A stretch of DNA of 64,000 bases from Acidobacteria bacterium 28-9 (GTDB lineage Bacteria > Acidobacteriota > Blastocatellia > Pyrinomonadales > Pyrinomonadaceae), in NCBI GenBank assembly GCA_002050355.1, contig MWYY01000058.1, positions 32,933 to 96,932 on the forward strand, given 5' to 3'. Of this stretch, positions 1 through 8,784 are shown in pieces. Every line of letters starts with the position of its first letter. The first letter of the stretch is position 1. Below the pieces are notes generated by a model, which saw only the letters and a list, made by a program, of their open reading frames with translations, searched no databases and was not told where the DNA came from. The translations under genes were made by a program, and so were the position numbers.

Positions 1-502
1 ACGCGGAATGCGCTGAAGCGCTCATAAATTCGAGATTTTCAGGACGATTGTCGGCTTCATCAAAATTCTTGTGATGAATCACCGTTTTGTCATTTTTAAA
101 TCGTGGAACTTCGCCGAGCAAGCTGCTTCGGGCGACAATCCAATGCGCTCTTTGCATTCTGCCCGAATAATTTTGCTGAACGAGAACGTAGCCGTCTTTG
201 TCCGTTTCACGATAAAGCGGCATTAATGACTCGCCAGCTTTCAACTTTTCGGCTTTAAGAAAACTTCCGTCTCGCAGCATAAATTTATGGTCTGGCGTGC
301 AGCAAATTTCTGCGCCGTTGTCCAAAAAAACTTTGACGAGTTTGGCGTTTGCGCGTGTTTTCTTCGCCGTCGCTTTCGCCGCGACAACTTTTCCGCTTTC
401 AGTGCAAGCGTAAACGACAATCTCTTTATCGTTTTCCGCCAATTCACGAAGCGAATAAGAATTTCCGTCAAGCGTCGGAACGAGCGTGTTGCCTGAAAAG
501 CA
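1..502 (-). mobile_element. Intein (Hint domain plus HNH homing endonuclease region), C-terminal part outside window
   Basis: Starts with Cys (CFSGNTLV), block-B-like GAEICCTPDHKFML, then HNH-like VIHHKNFDEADNRPENLEFMS. Confidence 0.85.
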
Positions 503-736
503 ACCGATGTCAACGCCGACAGTTGCGGGAATTACCGCGTCTTTCGTCGCAATGACTGAACCGACCATAGAGCCGATGCCGAGATGGGCGTCCGGCATCA
601 GCGCGACGTGTTTATAGAGACACGGCAGACGCGAGACGTTGCGAAGCATATTATGTTCGTCAGTCGAAAGGGCGTGGCTGACCCACGAAAAAATGTCGGC
701 TTTCGCCCCGCTGATATTAAGTTTGCTAAAGCTCAT
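1..736 (-). CDS. rtcB: RNA-splicing ligase RtcB, N-terminal extein plus in-frame intein with HNH motif (truncated by window edge)
   Basis: Reverse-strand translation from ATG at 734-736: MSFSKLNISGAKADIFSW...HVALMPDAHLGIGSMVGSVIATKDAVIPATVGVDIG|CFSGNTLVPTLDGN...; RtcB motif VGVDIGC is interrupted at Cys (codon 500-502); ORF stays open to base 1. Confidence 0.88.
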   Translation of the reverse strand, partial: MSFSKLNISGAKADIFSWVSHALSTDEHNMLRNVSRLPCLYKHVALMPDAHLGIGSMVGSVIATKDAVIPATVGVDIGCFSGNTLVPTLDGNSYSLRELAENDKEIVVYACTESGKVVAAKATAKKTRANAKLVKVFLDNGAEICCTPDHKFMLRDGSFLKAEKLKAGESLMPLYRETDKDGYVLVQQNYSGRMQRAHWIVARSSLLGEVPRFKNDKTVIHHKNFDEADNRPENLEFMSASAHSA

Positions 737-915
737 ATTTCCTCCAATAAAATTATAATAAGACAATAAATAAATGTGGTAAGCAAGAATTAAAATAAAA
801 CAATTAATTTACTGTAAAAATTTTCAGTTTTTTGAGATGCTGAAACTAATGTATCTTCAGCTCTATTTTTTGTATAAACTAAACAGACGGGTTTGGCATC
901 AAAATCGCCGACTGT

Positions 916-2688
916 TTGATTGGTAAAAAAATGATTGAAACCGGAACACTTTTACAGGATCGCTACTTAATCGAGAGGCAAATCGGCTCAGGCGGAATGG
1001 GCGCGGTTTACCGTGCCATTGACCAGCGTTTCGGAAGTCACGTAGCGATAAAAGAAACTTTTTATAAAGATGAAGAATTGGGTCACGCTTTCGAGCGCGA
1101 GGCGCATCTTCTCAACAGCCTGCATCATCCGGTTTTGCCTCACGTCTCGGATTATTTCACCGAAAGTAACGGACATTTTCTGGTGATGCAGTTCATAGAG
1201 GGAGAAGATTTGTTCGAGATTTTAAAGCGGAAAGGCGCATTTCCCGTCTCGGATGTTTTGCGCTGGACAACCAGTCTGCTCGACGCGCTCGATTATCTGC
1301 ATTCGCAGACGCCGCCGATTATTCACCGCGATATCAAACCGCAAAACTTAAAAATAACCACGCGCAGCGATATTGTTTTGCTAGATTTCGGATTGGCGAA
1401 ACTCAACTCCGATGACACTCAGGCACAATTAAGCGTATTCGGCTATTCGCGTAAATACTCGCCCCTCGAACAAATTCAAGGCACGGGAACAGACGCTCGC
1501 TCCGACATTTTTGCTCTCGGAGCAACTATTTATCATCTTTTGACCGGCAAACCGCCGATTGATGTTCTCGCCCGCGCCTCCGAAATCGTTGCCGGTAACC
1601 GCGACCCGCTTCTAATGGCAAACGAAATCAACGCCCAAATTCCGCTTGACGTGGCAAATGTTCTGAATTCGGCGCTGGCGCTCAATGCCGCCGGACGTTT
1701 TGTTTCGGCAAAAGCGATGCAGCAGGCATTGGATCACACCATTAATGTGACCTCTGCCGAAAACGCTGAAGAGTTACCAGAAACAGTATTAGCTGCTGTT
1801 CCTTTCAATAACGGAGTAACAATTTCCGCGGAAACCGAAAGTTTTCCGGCACTTGAAGCATTTGCCGCAGAAGTGGCAAGCGGCTCTCCGCAAACGCATG
1901 CTAACGACAAATTGTCGGCAGTTGAGATTTCGAATCAGAATCGTCAAACGCCTTTAACAATTCCGGAATTTTTACCGCATACCACTACAATTATAGAAGA
2001 AGCGACGAGGGTTTCTGCGCCGATAAAGCGCTCAAGGTTTCCTGTTGCAGCTTTGACGGCTGTGCTAATTTGCGTCGGTTTGTCGGCGGGTTACTTTATT
2101 AACAAGACGAATTCATCAAACGAGCCGAATCAAACTCCGATTGTTCAGTCAACTTCAGAAACGAATACAATTCCGGAAGAATCCGCAACAGTTTTAGAAA
2201 CACCGATGCCGGAAGTTTCTAATTCGTCTTCAGCGGAAAACGTTCCGCAAACCGAAGCCGCACCAATTTTAGTTAAAACATCCGCCGAAAAGCGGGAAAT
2301 TCCTGAAAAGAGGGAAACTGTCGAAAAGAAAAAAACTGTCGATGAGCCTTCTGTGCAAGTAGAGACAACGCAAGTCGAGACAACAGAAAAGCCGAAACCG
2401 GCACCGGCTCAAAGCGAAACTTCGCGTTCGGCTTCGAAACCCATTCCGCGCCGCAGCGAATCTCAGCGAAACGGCGAAACACGCACTCGTGTCATCGAAC
2501 CTCCCGTCCCAGACATCGAATCAATTTTTACCGGTCGCCCGTCGGGTGAACGCGATGAAAAACTTCGCCGCCAGGAAGAACGCCGCCACCAGCGCGAGCA
2601 AATGAGCGACCAAGAGTTGAGAGAAAATCGCCGCCAACGCAGGGAAGAACGAAAGCGACGCCAAAACGGAAACAATTTTCCCTTTTAA
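916..2688 (+). CDS. Serine/threonine protein kinase with C-terminal TM and charged tail
   Basis: IGSGGMGAVYRA, HRDIKPQNL, LLDFGLAK kinase motifs; TM segment FPVAALTAVLICVGLSAGYFI. Confidence 0.95.
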   Translation: MIGKKMIETGTLLQDRYLIERQIGSGGMGAVYRAIDQRFGSHVAIKETFYKDEELGHAFEREAHLLNSLHHPVLPHVSDYFTESNGHFLVMQFIEGEDLFEILKRKGAFPVSDVLRWTTSLLDALDYLHSQTPPIIHRDIKPQNLKITTRSDIVLLDFGLAKLNSDDTQAQLSVFGYSRKYSPLEQIQGTGTDARSDIFALGATIYHLLTGKPPIDVLARASEIVAGNRDPLLMANEINAQIPLDVANVLNSALALNAAGRFVSAKAMQQALDHTINVTSAENAEELPETVLAAVPFNNGVTISAETESFPALEAFAAEVASGSPQTHANDKLSAVEISNQNRQTPLTIPEFLPHTTTIIEEATRVSAPIKRSRFPVAALTAVLICVGLSAGYFINKTNSSNEPNQTPIVQSTSETNTIPEESATVLETPMPEVSNSSSAENVPQTEAAPILVKTSAEKREIPEKRETVEKKKTVDEPSVQVETTQVETTEKPKPAPAQSETSRSASKPIPRRSESQRNGETRTRVIEPPVPDIESIFTGRPSGERDEKLRRQEERRHQREQMSDQELRENRRQRREERKRRQNGNNFPF

Positions 2689-2692
2689 GCCT

Positions 2693-3754
2693 TTAACTTA
2701 TAACTTTTATATCGCGCTCGCTGAAAATTCTCCAGCCGCCGGTTGTTCGCTGCCACCTCAATTCCTGAACGACTTCGCCGCGACGGATTTTTGATTTGAC
2801 TTCGACATTATACTTTTTACGGAAACGCATTATCGCCGTCCGACCGCCGCCTTGAAATATAATTTCCGGCTCTTCGGCTCGTATATCAATTGATTTAGCT
2901 GTGGCGAAACGAATCTTTTCAACACGAACAGAATTGCGCGAAGTATTGCGGGCGAGATAAAAAGACTTTAATTCCGGCATATAAAACGACATTTGTTTTT
3001 CGATGTTGCGACGGTTGGTCGCCTGAATCCATTGACCCAATGCTTCACGGATTGTAACGGCTTCATCGCTCTCGATTCGAGAGGAACGCGCGCTAGTCGC
3101 AGCAGAAGGTGAAGCGGTTCTATTGTCCTGTCTGGCAACCTGCCTGTCAGCCTGCGTTTCGCCATAGATGTCCCAGCGCGCGACATCGGCGATTTTATTA
3201 TAGACGGTTTGAATAACAACCGGCTCGACAAGTTCCTTGGCGGCAATGCGGCGCGTTACCCGCAAACGCTGACCGTTTTCGAGAGACGTAAAGGTAAAAC
3301 TCAAATTGTCATTACTGCCGCCGCTCGAATTGAAAATCAAACTGTTTCGCTCAAGCCCGATGCGCGAGCGAACAATCTGACCGCCCGGAGCGCGAGCGTT
3401 GCGCGTAACGCCGTCGGCTTGAAACGTAACCCGCGGAGCGCGAGAAGAACCGAGCGTAATGCGATTTCCGCGACACTCGATAGCTAGCAAATCGGGCGGT
3501 GTCAGTCGAACCGCCAAATCCATAAAAAACTGCTGTTGTTCGCCGTACGGAACATTGCTCGACGCGCCTTCGATAACCGAATAAAGTTTATCGCTGTCAT
3601 TCGGGTCAATCCGATAAACACCCGACAAACCCGCTGCCGCGCTGCAAACATTTTGCGTCGCCCTTTCCCGCATCGTTTGTGCGTAGAGTGTTCCGCAGGA
3701 ATACGCAAGTAATAGTGACAAAATTATTAATGTCCGATTGTTTATTCGCAACAT
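2693..3754 (-). CDS. Secreted hypothetical protein, NTF2/SnoaL-like C-terminal region
   Basis: Signal peptide at N-terminus; C-terminal QWIQATNRRNIEKQMSFYMPEL...GGWRIFSERDIKVI. Confidence 0.65.
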   Translation of the reverse strand: MLRINNRTLIILSLLLAYSCGTLYAQTMRERATQNVCSAAAGLSGVYRIDPNDSDKLYSVIEGASSNVPYGEQQQFFMDLAVRLTPPDLLAIECRGNRITLGSSRAPRVTFQADGVTRNARAPGGQIVRSRIGLERNSLIFNSSGGSNDNLSFTFTSLENGQRLRVTRRIAAKELVEPVVIQTVYNKIADVARWDIYGETQADRQVARQDNRTASPSAATSARSSRIESDEAVTIREALGQWIQATNRRNIEKQMSFYMPELKSFYLARNTSRNSVRVEKIRFATAKSIDIRAEEPEIIFQGGGRTAIMRFRKKYNVEVKSKIRRGEVVQELRWQRTTGGWRIFSERDIKVIS

Positions 3755-3976
3755 CTCATCTTCCTCCGTTCAATTTCAAACCCCGCGTTAGATGGCAAAA
3801 TCATTAGCCAAGTTTAACAAAATTAATTCGGAAAACGGAAAGGGAATTATAAATAGTTTTTCGTTTTTATTCATTCATTGTTCACTTTTAAATCGTCGAT
3901 AAATTCGCGTAAAGTTAAACCGCGCAACTTTTCGAGCTGGTTTGCGTAAAATTTTGGTTAAGCAAACAAAGATTTT

Positions 3977-4486
3977 ATGAACATTTCAATCAAACAATTA
4001 ACGGAAAATGATTGGCGAGAATTTTCTCTAATTCGTCTGAAAGCTCTACAGACAGACCCATTTGTCTTCGGCTCAAATTACGAAAAAGAATCACAAATGA
4101 CCGAAGCCGGTTGGCGAAGCCGTCTGCAAGCGAAAGACAACGCGATATTTTTGATTTACGCGGGCGATACGCCCATCGGGATGACTTGCGTTTCGGTTGA
4201 CCGCGACGACCCGACAAGGAAAACCGCGCTTCTTTGGGGTTCGTGGCTCGCGCCCCACGCTCGCGGGAAAGGTTTGTCGGAGTTGATGTATCAAACCAGA
4301 ATCAATTGGGCGAAAAAGCAACCGACGGTTGAGAAAATCATCGTTTCGCATCGCGCCTCAAATGTTTCGTCAAAATATGCCAATCAAAAACATGGATTTG
4401 TTTTCACGCACAAAACCGAAAAAGTCTGGACGGACGGTATAACGGAAGACGAAATCTTTTACGAACTCGAAATCAAAAACGCATAA
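3977..4486 (+). CDS. GNAT family N-acetyltransferase
   Basis: GNAT pattern: ENDWREFSLIRLKAL..., WLAPHARGKGLSELM. Confidence 0.85.
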   Translation: MNISIKQLTENDWREFSLIRLKALQTDPFVFGSNYEKESQMTEAGWRSRLQAKDNAIFLIYAGDTPIGMTCVSVDRDDPTRKTALLWGSWLAPHARGKGLSELMYQTRINWAKKQPTVEKIIVSHRASNVSSKYANQKHGFVFTHKTEKVWTDGITEDEIFYELEIKNA

Positions 4487-4612
4487 CAAAACATCTTACA
4501 AATCAAAAATTGGCGACGAAATTGCCGAGAATTTCGCCCCGTAAATTTTAATTGAGCGGGAAAGAGTCGAACTTTCTAATCCAATATATTCCCGACGGCA
4601 TCCGCCAAAATT

Positions 4613-5812
4613 TCAATTTTTATAAGGAACTATTTTTCTTATAGCTTCTTCACTCTTTTCAGCTTTAGCTTTTAATGCTTTTTGATACCTTTCTTCCAAA
4701 GGTTGGGTAATGGCAAAAATATCCGAGCCAACGTATTCAGCCCAAACTTTTTTATCAATTACATACTCAACAAGAAGTTTTTCTCCAAAAAACATCATGT
4801 TTGCTTTGTTACCTTTTACGCTAATACATCTTGTGTGATTTCCGTCGCCGCCAACATAATATTTATTTGGAATTAAGGTTACATCACCCTTCGACCTCAT
4901 ATTAGTAAAAATTTGTTTCGCAACTCCTAGACAAATATCTAGGCAGGCTTGATGAGCTTGAATTGACTCAACCAAACTTACTTTTGGGTCACCGTATCTT
5001 ACACCAGCAGGGCATTGAATAAGGCTCAAAACTATTTCTGGAATTTCACGAAGCCCGGAATTTTTAGCTTGCTCTGCGAGCATTTTCAAGTCATGTCCAA
5101 AGGGAAATTTATCATTCCTTTCCTCAATATAAGCCTTGATAATTTTTTCGGTTGCTTGTAAAGATGACCATTTTGAAAGACCATATTGAGGCGGATTAGT
5201 AAAAATGTGGCTTACTGCCGCATCTATATCTCCCTTTGCTTGTTGAATCAGAACATTATCAGTCAATGCTTCCAATTCGCATCTAGCATCATTCCCAAGT
5301 CTGAAACTGTCAAAGATACTTTTTAATTCTTCATTTTTGAGATTTTTAATATATTCTTTCGTAATATCATCAATCAAATTAAGGATATTTACCTCTGGAA
5401 GTTTTCTATTTGTGCCTATTGTCGGTGATTTTAATTTGCCAAAATTCTTAATCGAACATGTTGCTACAACTGCGCCGAGAATAAGTGGAAGCCGCATTCT
5501 GTAAGCGTCACCACGAATTAAAATTGCCATCTTCCAAGTTGGATCAAATTTTAATTTGTCGCCATATTTATTATCAAACCATTGACGAATCCTATTAGTA
5601 AGGTCATCGCCTTTGTAGCTTCCTTCAGTTATAGTTTTTTTGAATGGCGGAGCAACAAGATTTAATCCAAAACGAGAAGAAATATTGAGCCAAGCGTGTA
5701 ACGGTCTTTGAAAAATTAAAAGACCTTTTTTGCATAATTCTTCGTCAACGGATTCCATCAATTCTTGAAAGTCTTCTTCATTCTTTACGTCATATTTTTC
5801 TGTTGCTTTCAT
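4613..5812 (-). CDS. Hypothetical protein with possible HEPN-like segment
   Basis: 399 aa ORF; segment LSKWSSLQATEKIIKAYIEERNDKFPFGHDLKMLAEQAKNSG resembles HEPN pattern; flanked by hairpin. Confidence 0.6.
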   Translation of the reverse strand: MKATEKYDVKNEEDFQELMESVDEELCKKGLLIFQRPLHAWLNISSRFGLNLVAPPFKKTITEGSYKGDDLTNRIRQWFDNKYGDKLKFDPTWKMAILIRGDAYRMRLPLILGAVVATCSIKNFGKLKSPTIGTNRKLPEVNILNLIDDITKEYIKNLKNEELKSIFDSFRLGNDARCELEALTDNVLIQQAKGDIDAAVSHIFTNPPQYGLSKWSSLQATEKIIKAYIEERNDKFPFGHDLKMLAEQAKNSGLREIPEIVLSLIQCPAGVRYGDPKVSLVESIQAHQACLDICLGVAKQIFTNMRSKGDVTLIPNKYYVGGDGNHTRCISVKGNKANMMFFGEKLLVEYVIDKKVWAEYVGSDIFAITQPLEERYQKALKAKAEKSEEAIRKIVPYKN

Positions 5813-5832
5813 AGGAGTTTTGAATAGTGCCT

Positions 5833-5862
5833 AGAGTGGATATTTGTTTTAAATATCCACTC
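5833..5862. terminator. Terminator-like hairpin
   Basis: AGAGTGGATATTT-gtttt-AAATATCCACTCTTTT. Confidence 0.5.
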
Positions 5863-5869
5863 TTTTATA

Positions 5870-6094
5870 TTAAATCTCAACCTTCTCAATCACACCAACC
5901 CAATGTTCCGCCGTCAGATTGTTACGGGCGAATTCCGCAATCAAGTTAAAAACCTGGTCGGAAAATCCGCCGACGTTCAAAATGTCGGCTCGTTCTTTGG
6001 CTTTCGTGTGCGCGTAAGGCTGGATGTCAATGCAGACGAGTTTCGCGTCTTTGTTTCGAGATTTGAACTCGTTCCACTGTTTTATCGTTTTCGT
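5870..6094 (-). pseudogene. C-terminal remnant of TROVE/Ro60 (Rsr-type) protein
   Basis: Reverse-strand translation TKTIKQWNEFKSRNKDAKLVCIDIQPYAHTKAKERADILNVGGFSDQVFNLIAEFARNNLTAEHWVGVIEKVEI*; matches the VWA-like end of bacterial TROVE proteins; N-terminal part absent, thiL follows. Confidence 0.72.
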
Positions 6095-6143
6095 TTAGCT
6101 GAACACTTGTTTTGTGAAAAATTTTATTGGATTGAAAATTTGC

Positions 6144-7133
6144 TCAAAAATGTCGAAAGCCTTTTGGCTGTAAAATCGTTGATTCATTTCCTGAAACAAG
6201 CTCAACGGTTTCAACATTTGTCGTTACTTCTCCGATGAGAGTAAAGGAATGATTTTTTAATTCTTTTTCGAGGTAGAAATTATTTTCTGGATTTGCCGTA
6301 AACAACAGTTCAAAATCTTCGCCACCGTCGAAAGCGTGTGAAAATTTTTCTTTTTCTGATTTTGATAGTGAAATCAGATTTTTATGAAAGGGAATTTTAC
6401 CGGCAAAGATTTTTGCGCCGACTTTGCTTGCTTGGCAAAGATGTGCCAAATCGCTCGAAAGACCGTCGCTTAAATCAATCATCGCGGTCGCCAGGTTTTT
6501 TACGCCTAAAACTTGTCCGATTTTTGTTTGCGGGTTCGGTTGTAACTGGCGCAAAAGCAAGTTTTTGTGTTCGGTTTTTTCAAATCTTTCGCCGCTTTCC
6601 AAAAGTTTTAATCCGCACGCCGCGCCGCCGAGTTCGCCCGTAACATAAATTAAATCATCGGGTTGCGCGCCTGAACGCAAAATGGCTTTTCCTTTTTTTA
6701 CTTCTCCCGCAACAATTGAATCAACTACAATTTTATCCGTTGTTCGAGAAACGTCGCCGCCGATTAATTCGACATTGTATTTTTTCGCCAGATCAAACCA
6801 GCCGTCATAAAATCTCTCGACAAAATCAGTTTTCCAAGCCTTTTCGGGAATGCCGATTGAAACCAACGCCCATACAGGTTTTGCGCCCATCGCCGCGACA
6901 TCAGAGAGCGAAACGGCTAACGCTTTATGTCCCAAGAATTCAGGAGTTGTCCAATCAGCCCGAAAATCAACGTCTTCAATCAGCAAATCAGTTGTAATTA
7001 CTAGGTCGGTTCTTTCGTTTTTTGGAATTACCGCGCAATCGTCGCCAATCCCAATTCTGACTGCTGACGGCTGACAACTGAGTGCTAACGACTTGCTTTT
7101 AATGTATTGAATTAACTCGAATTCGGATTTCAT
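6144..7133 (-). CDS. thiL: Thiamine-monophosphate kinase
   Basis: IGDDCAVI, TDLLIEDVDF, VSLSDVAAMGAKP, DLSDGLSSDL. Confidence 0.93.
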   Translation of the reverse strand: MKSEFELIQYIKSKSLALSCQPSAVRIGIGDDCAVIPKNERTDLVITTDLLIEDVDFRADWTTPEFLGHKALAVSLSDVAAMGAKPVWALVSIGIPEKAWKTDFVERFYDGWFDLAKKYNVELIGGDVSRTTDKIVVDSIVAGEVKKGKAILRSGAQPDDLIYVTGELGGAACGLKLLESGERFEKTEHKNLLLRQLQPNPQTKIGQVLGVKNLATAMIDLSDGLSSDLAHLCQASKVGAKIFAGKIPFHKNLISLSKSEKEKFSHAFDGGEDFELLFTANPENNFYLEKELKNHSFTLIGEVTTNVETVELVSGNESTILQPKGFRHF

Positions 7134-7218
7134 AAAAAATTCATTGACACAAATTTATTAAATACATACAATAACGGCGGCAGAATTTATAAAAAACATT
7201 AACATATCAGAGGTTCAA

Positions 7219-7776
7219 ATGGGACAATTTGCAACTGCAATACCGGAAAAAATATTCTTTAAAATTGGTGAAGTATGTGATTTAGTTGGCGTGCAGGCGC
7301 ACGTTTTACGCTATTGGGAAACCGAGTTTCCGATGCTTTCACCGCAAAAAAATCGTTCCGGTCAGAGAAGTTACCGGCGACGCGATGTCGAAATTGCCCT
7401 GCGCGTTAAAGAACTTCTTTATGAAGACCTTTATACAATCGCCGGGGCGAAGAAAAAACTGCAAACCGAATTGCGCGAATCAAATCGCTTGAAAATCGTT
7501 CATTCCGAATCGGTGCCGAAAGAAAGTTTTATAAAAGAAGTTAAGATGCCCGACACGCAAGAAGAACAGTTCGTTGGAGGAGAATCGGTTAAAGCAGAAG
7601 GCGTCTTGGAGTTTGAAGATATTGAAGATTTTCAGGAAAGTAAACCTATCGAAATGAACGAAGATCGACGTGAGGCTTTAACACATCTTGCCGCGCAACT
7701 GCTCGAACTCAGGGAAATGTTAAAGACGAAAAATTCCGAAGACCAGAGCAGTCAGCAAAGAAATTATCGAGTTTGA
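7219..7776 (+). CDS. MerR family transcriptional regulator
   Basis: [45 protein letters not shown]. Confidence 0.92.
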   Translation: MGQFATAIPEKIFFKIGEVCDLVGVQAHVLRYWETEFPMLSPQKNRSGQRSYRRRDVEIALRVKELLYEDLYTIAGAKKKLQTELRESNRLKIVHSESVPKESFIKEVKMPDTQEEQFVGGESVKAEGVLEFEDIEDFQESKPIEMNEDRREALTHLAAQLLELREMLKTKNSEDQSSQQRNYRV

Positions 7777-7815
7777 CAAAAATTCAATTCATTTCTAAGC
7801 TGAATAAATCCGTAA

Positions 7816-7889
7816 CGGAACGTAGCGCAGCCTGGTAGCGCGCTTCCTTGGGGTGGAAGAGGTCGTGAGTTCGAATCTCGCCGTTCCGA
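7816..7889 (+). tRNA. tRNA-Pro(GGG)
   Basis: CGGAACG acceptor, anticodon arm CTTCC-TTGGGGT-GGAAG, TPsiC GTTCGAATC, closing CGTTCCG. Confidence 0.95.
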
Positions 7890-7964
7890 CGCCTTTTAAT
7901 AAATAAAATAAAAAGATGGTTGCAATCCGGCGGCGCAGCTCCGGTTTTTGCAGCCATTTCCCCC

Positions 7965-8208
7965 TCAGTTCACCCCGTTTGATTCCTGCACTTTTTCGTC
8001 CAGAGAATTTACCGCCTCAAACATTCCTTCCAAATCCGACTGCGCGTAAATTTTAGTTATTGCCAAATCCGAATGCGCGAACAAATCCTGTATGATTAGC
8101 GGATTAACATTTCGCCGTATAAGCTCGGATGCCATTTCGCGGCGCAAATCGTGAAAATGAAAATTTGCTTCGCGCGTATCATCTTTTTTATTTATTTTCG
8201 CGTTGATT
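7965..8208 (-). pseudogene. Tyrosine recombinase/integrase C-terminal remnant next to tRNA-Pro
   Basis: FHFHDLRREMASELIRRNVNPLIIQDLFAHSDLAITKIYAQ retains HxLR, H and Tyr boxes; N-terminal catalytic region absent. Confidence 0.78.
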
Positions 8209-8691
8209 TTAGAGAACGTCCTCGCTTGGCAATTCGACTTGTTCGGGCGTTATGCCGAACATTTTCTTGTGCAGACGACTTACAAGAAATTGGTCGAAGA
8301 AAATAATAATTGCTCCGATAACGACACAAATTACGCCGAAAAACGGTCCAACCGAAAAACTTTCACTGCCGAGACCGCCACGATTCTTAAAGGACGAAAA
8401 CGCCTCGTCAAACCAAAATGTTTGAAGGATTATAAAAATTGCAAAATACAAAAATGTCGTCCATAAAGCCCACGATTGTTGAACTCTCCAATACAAAACA
8501 TTTGCTAAAACCAGCAGAAGTATCGAGGAAAGCCAGAGAAACAACCAAGCCAAATTCGAATAGTATTCATAGTTTTGAACAACATTTACCGGCGCGTCAA
8601 TGCTGGTTAACCAGTTGTAGGAATAAAAACTCAGAGAAGTTATAACTAACAACGCGATTGCCAAGGCAACTAGATATATTTTGCTCCACAT
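8209..8691 (-). CDS. Hypothetical membrane protein (about 4 TM)
   Basis: Hydrophobic segments across 160 aa. Confidence 0.7.
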   Translation of the reverse strand: MWSKIYLVALAIALLVITSLSFYSYNWLTSIDAPVNVVQNYEYYSNLAWLFLWLSSILLLVLANVLYWRVQQSWALWTTFLYFAIFIILQTFWFDEAFSSFKNRGGLGSESFSVGPFFGVICVVIGAIIIFFDQFLVSRLHKKMFGITPEQVELPSEDVL

Positions 8692-8733
8692 ATCAGTGTT
8701 TGTATCACAGAGTCATAAATAAAACAAAAAAAT

Positions 8734-8767
8734 TTGGCAATTATCGAAAGTTTTTCGATAATTGCCA
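8734..8767. terminator. Terminator-like hairpin downstream of HtrA gene
   Basis: TTGGCAATTATCGAAA...TTTTCGATAATTGCCAA. Confidence 0.55.
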
Positions 8768-8784
8768 AGGTCAAATTTAGCTTG

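Noticed and set aside
241-513. 90 aa minus-strand ORF in the track
   Set aside because: Out-of-frame shadow of the RtcB/intein reading frame
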